A DNA stretch of 64,000 nt from Luzula sylvatica. Lineage: Eukaryota; Streptophyta; Magnoliopsida; Poales; Juncaceae. The notes below the pieces were generated by a model, which was not told the DNA's origin, searched no databases, and saw nothing but the letters and a program-made list of their open reading frames with translations. Shown here piece after piece: positions 62,684 to 64,000 of this stretch. The stretch is taken from assembly GCA_946800325.1 (NCBI GenBank), contig OX326957.1, positions 59,366,977-59,430,976 on the forward strand. Reading direction: 5' to 3'. The stretch's first letter is position 1, and the number at the start of each line of letters is the position of its first letter. The position numbers were made by a program, and so were the translations under genes.

Positions 62684-64000
62684 TGAATCGAAAAACAAAC
62701 TTTCTTAGTGTTTGTGAAATTTGGTGAAAAGTTGTGTAGTAAAAGATACGATACAAATGATCTAAAAACAAGTTATTTGAACTCCTCAAAGCGTTAAAAT
62801 CTTGTTTTGAATCGATAAACAAACTTTCTAAGTGTTTGTGAAATTTGGTGAAAAGTTATGTAGTAAAAGATACGATACAAATGATCTCAAAACACGTTAT
62901 TTGAACTCCTCAAAGCCTTAAAATCTTGTTGTGAATCTAAAAACAAACTTTCTTAGTGTTTGTGAAATTTGCTGAAAAGTTATGTAGTAAAAGATACGAT
63001 ATAAATGATCTCAAAACACGATATTTGAACTCCTCAAAGCGTTAAAATCTTGTTTTCAATCGAAAAACAAACTTTCTTAGGGTTTGTGTAATTTGGTGAA
63101 AAGTTATGTAGGAAAAGATACGATACAAATGATCTCAAAACACGTTATTTGAACTCCTCAAAGCGTTAAAATCTTGTTTTGAATCGAAAAACAAACTTTC
63201 TTAGTGTTTGTGAAATTTGGTGAAAGGTTATGTAGTAAAAGATACGATACAAATGATCTAAAAACACGTTATTTGAACTCCTCAAAGCGTTAAATTCTTC
63301 TTTTGAATTGAAAAACAAACTTTCTTAGTATTTGTGAAATTTGGTGAAAAGTTATGTAGTAAAAGATACGATACAAATGATTTCAAAACACGTTATTTGA
63401 ACTCCTCAAAGCGTTAAAATGTTGTTTTGAATCGAAAAACAAACTTTCTTAGTGTTTGTGAAATTTGGTGAAAAGTTATGTAGTAAAAGATACGATACAA
63501 ATGATCTAAAAACACATTATTTTAACTCCTCAAAGCGTTAAAATGTTGTTTTATATCGAAAAACAAACTTTCTTAGTGTTTGTGAAATTTGGTGAAAAGT
63601 TATGTAGTAAACGATACGATACAAATGATCTAAAAACACGTTATTTGAACTCCTCAAAACGTTAAAATCTTGTTTTGAATCGAAAAACAAACTTTCTTAG
63701 TGTTTGTGAAATTTGGTGAAAGGTTATGTAGTAAAAGATACGATACAAATGATCTAAAAACACGTTATTTGAACTCCTCAAAGCGTTAAAATCTTGTTTT
63801 GAATCGAAAAACAAACTTTCTTAGTGTTTGTGAAATTTGGTGAAAAGTTATGTAGTAAAAGATACGATACAAATGATCTCAAAACACGTTATTTGAACTC
63901 CTCAAAGCGTTAAAATCTTGTTTTGAAACGAAAAACAAACTTTCTTAGTGTTTGTGAAATTTGGTGAAAAGTTATGTAGTAAAAGATACGATACAAATGA
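62684..64000 (-). repeat. 19-monomer unit, second copy, cut by window end
   Basis: Starts at the paralogous empty site TGAAT (62684-62688) that matches the LTR target. It continues collinear with 60328 onward, with small differences: ACAAGTTATTTG near 62768 for ACACGTTATTTG, GTGTAATTTGG near 63085 for GTGAAATTTGG, and TTAAATTCTTC near 63290 for TTAAAATCTTC. Confidence 0.85.

Larger units (their letters stand above)
60328..64000 (-). repeat. 124-bp satellite array, inverted arm, after the LTR
   Basis: About 30 monomers continue the inverted arm to the window end, which cuts a monomer. The local higher-order period is 2356 bp (19 x 124): TTTTCAATCG is at 60695 and 63051, and GAAATTTGCTG near 60610 and 62966. 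Variants found only here include GCCTTAAAATCTTGTTG near 60559 and TTTGCTGAAAAG. Confidence 0.97.

Noticed and set aside
1..64000. 5S rDNA or telomere repeat, because of the repeat size and tandem form
   Set aside because: The monomer is AT-rich, lacks the 5S internal promoter sequence, and no TTTAGGG-type runs are present.
1..64000. CENP-B-box-like motif in the monomer
   Set aside because: TTCG followed by A-rich sequence is present, but the essential CGGG part of the box is missing.
1..64000. An undescribed multi-gene system
   Set aside because: No plausible gene, operon or RNA gene is present in either orientation; all sequence is accounted for by satellite, one solo LTR and the gap.

Overview
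The window is almost entirely satellite DNA. A 124-bp monomer (about 29% G+C by my count of the common form) is repeated head-to-tail roughly 500 times, and I find no cellular gene. One isolated LTR-retrotransposon remnant interrupts it. Its features (TG...CA ends, 5-bp target-site duplication, CCAAT/TATA promoter, pyrimidine-rich leader) and the multi-kilobase higher-order satellite organisation point to a eukaryote, most likely a flowering plant, in heterochromatin such as a centromeric, pericentromeric or subtelomeric block. I cannot name the species or place the block on a chromosome.

Layout. (1) 1-40875: about 330 monomers in one orientation, built into nested higher-order repeats (HORs). 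A 29-monomer unit of 3597 bp repeats from the start. Two monomers with the same 42-bp deletion mark a 2810-bp tandem duplication at about 15.2-20.9 kb. A large block (about 1.37-13.26 kb) recurs 16907 bp downstream (about 18.27-30.17 kb). From 30 to 40.9 kb the same variants are reshuffled at other multiples of 124. (2) 40876-41075: exactly 200 Ns. (3) 41076-58951: about 144 monomers in the opposite orientation, with an 18-monomer (2232 bp) duplication next to the gap, then 21-monomer units of 2605 bp and a 26-monomer variant of 3225 bp. (4) 58952-60327: a 1376-bp solo LTR flanked by the 5-bp duplication TGAAT. (5) 60328-64000: the inverted-orientation satellite resumes in phase and repeats with a 19-monomer (2356 bp) period.

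How the parts relate. The two arms share rare monomer variants, in the same order once one arm is reverse-complemented, so they descend from a common HOR lineage. The orientation switch coincides with the gap, so it may be a real inversion or a scaffolding choice. The LTR inserted after the 19-monomer duplication: the matching position one unit downstream (62684-62688) is an unoccupied site. Because 124 is not a multiple of 3, a reading frame shifts at every monomer, which explains the lack of long open frames. I see no CRISPR array, operon, RNA gene or defence system. The points worth a second look are the HOR architecture, the inversion at the gap, and the structured leader of the LTR.
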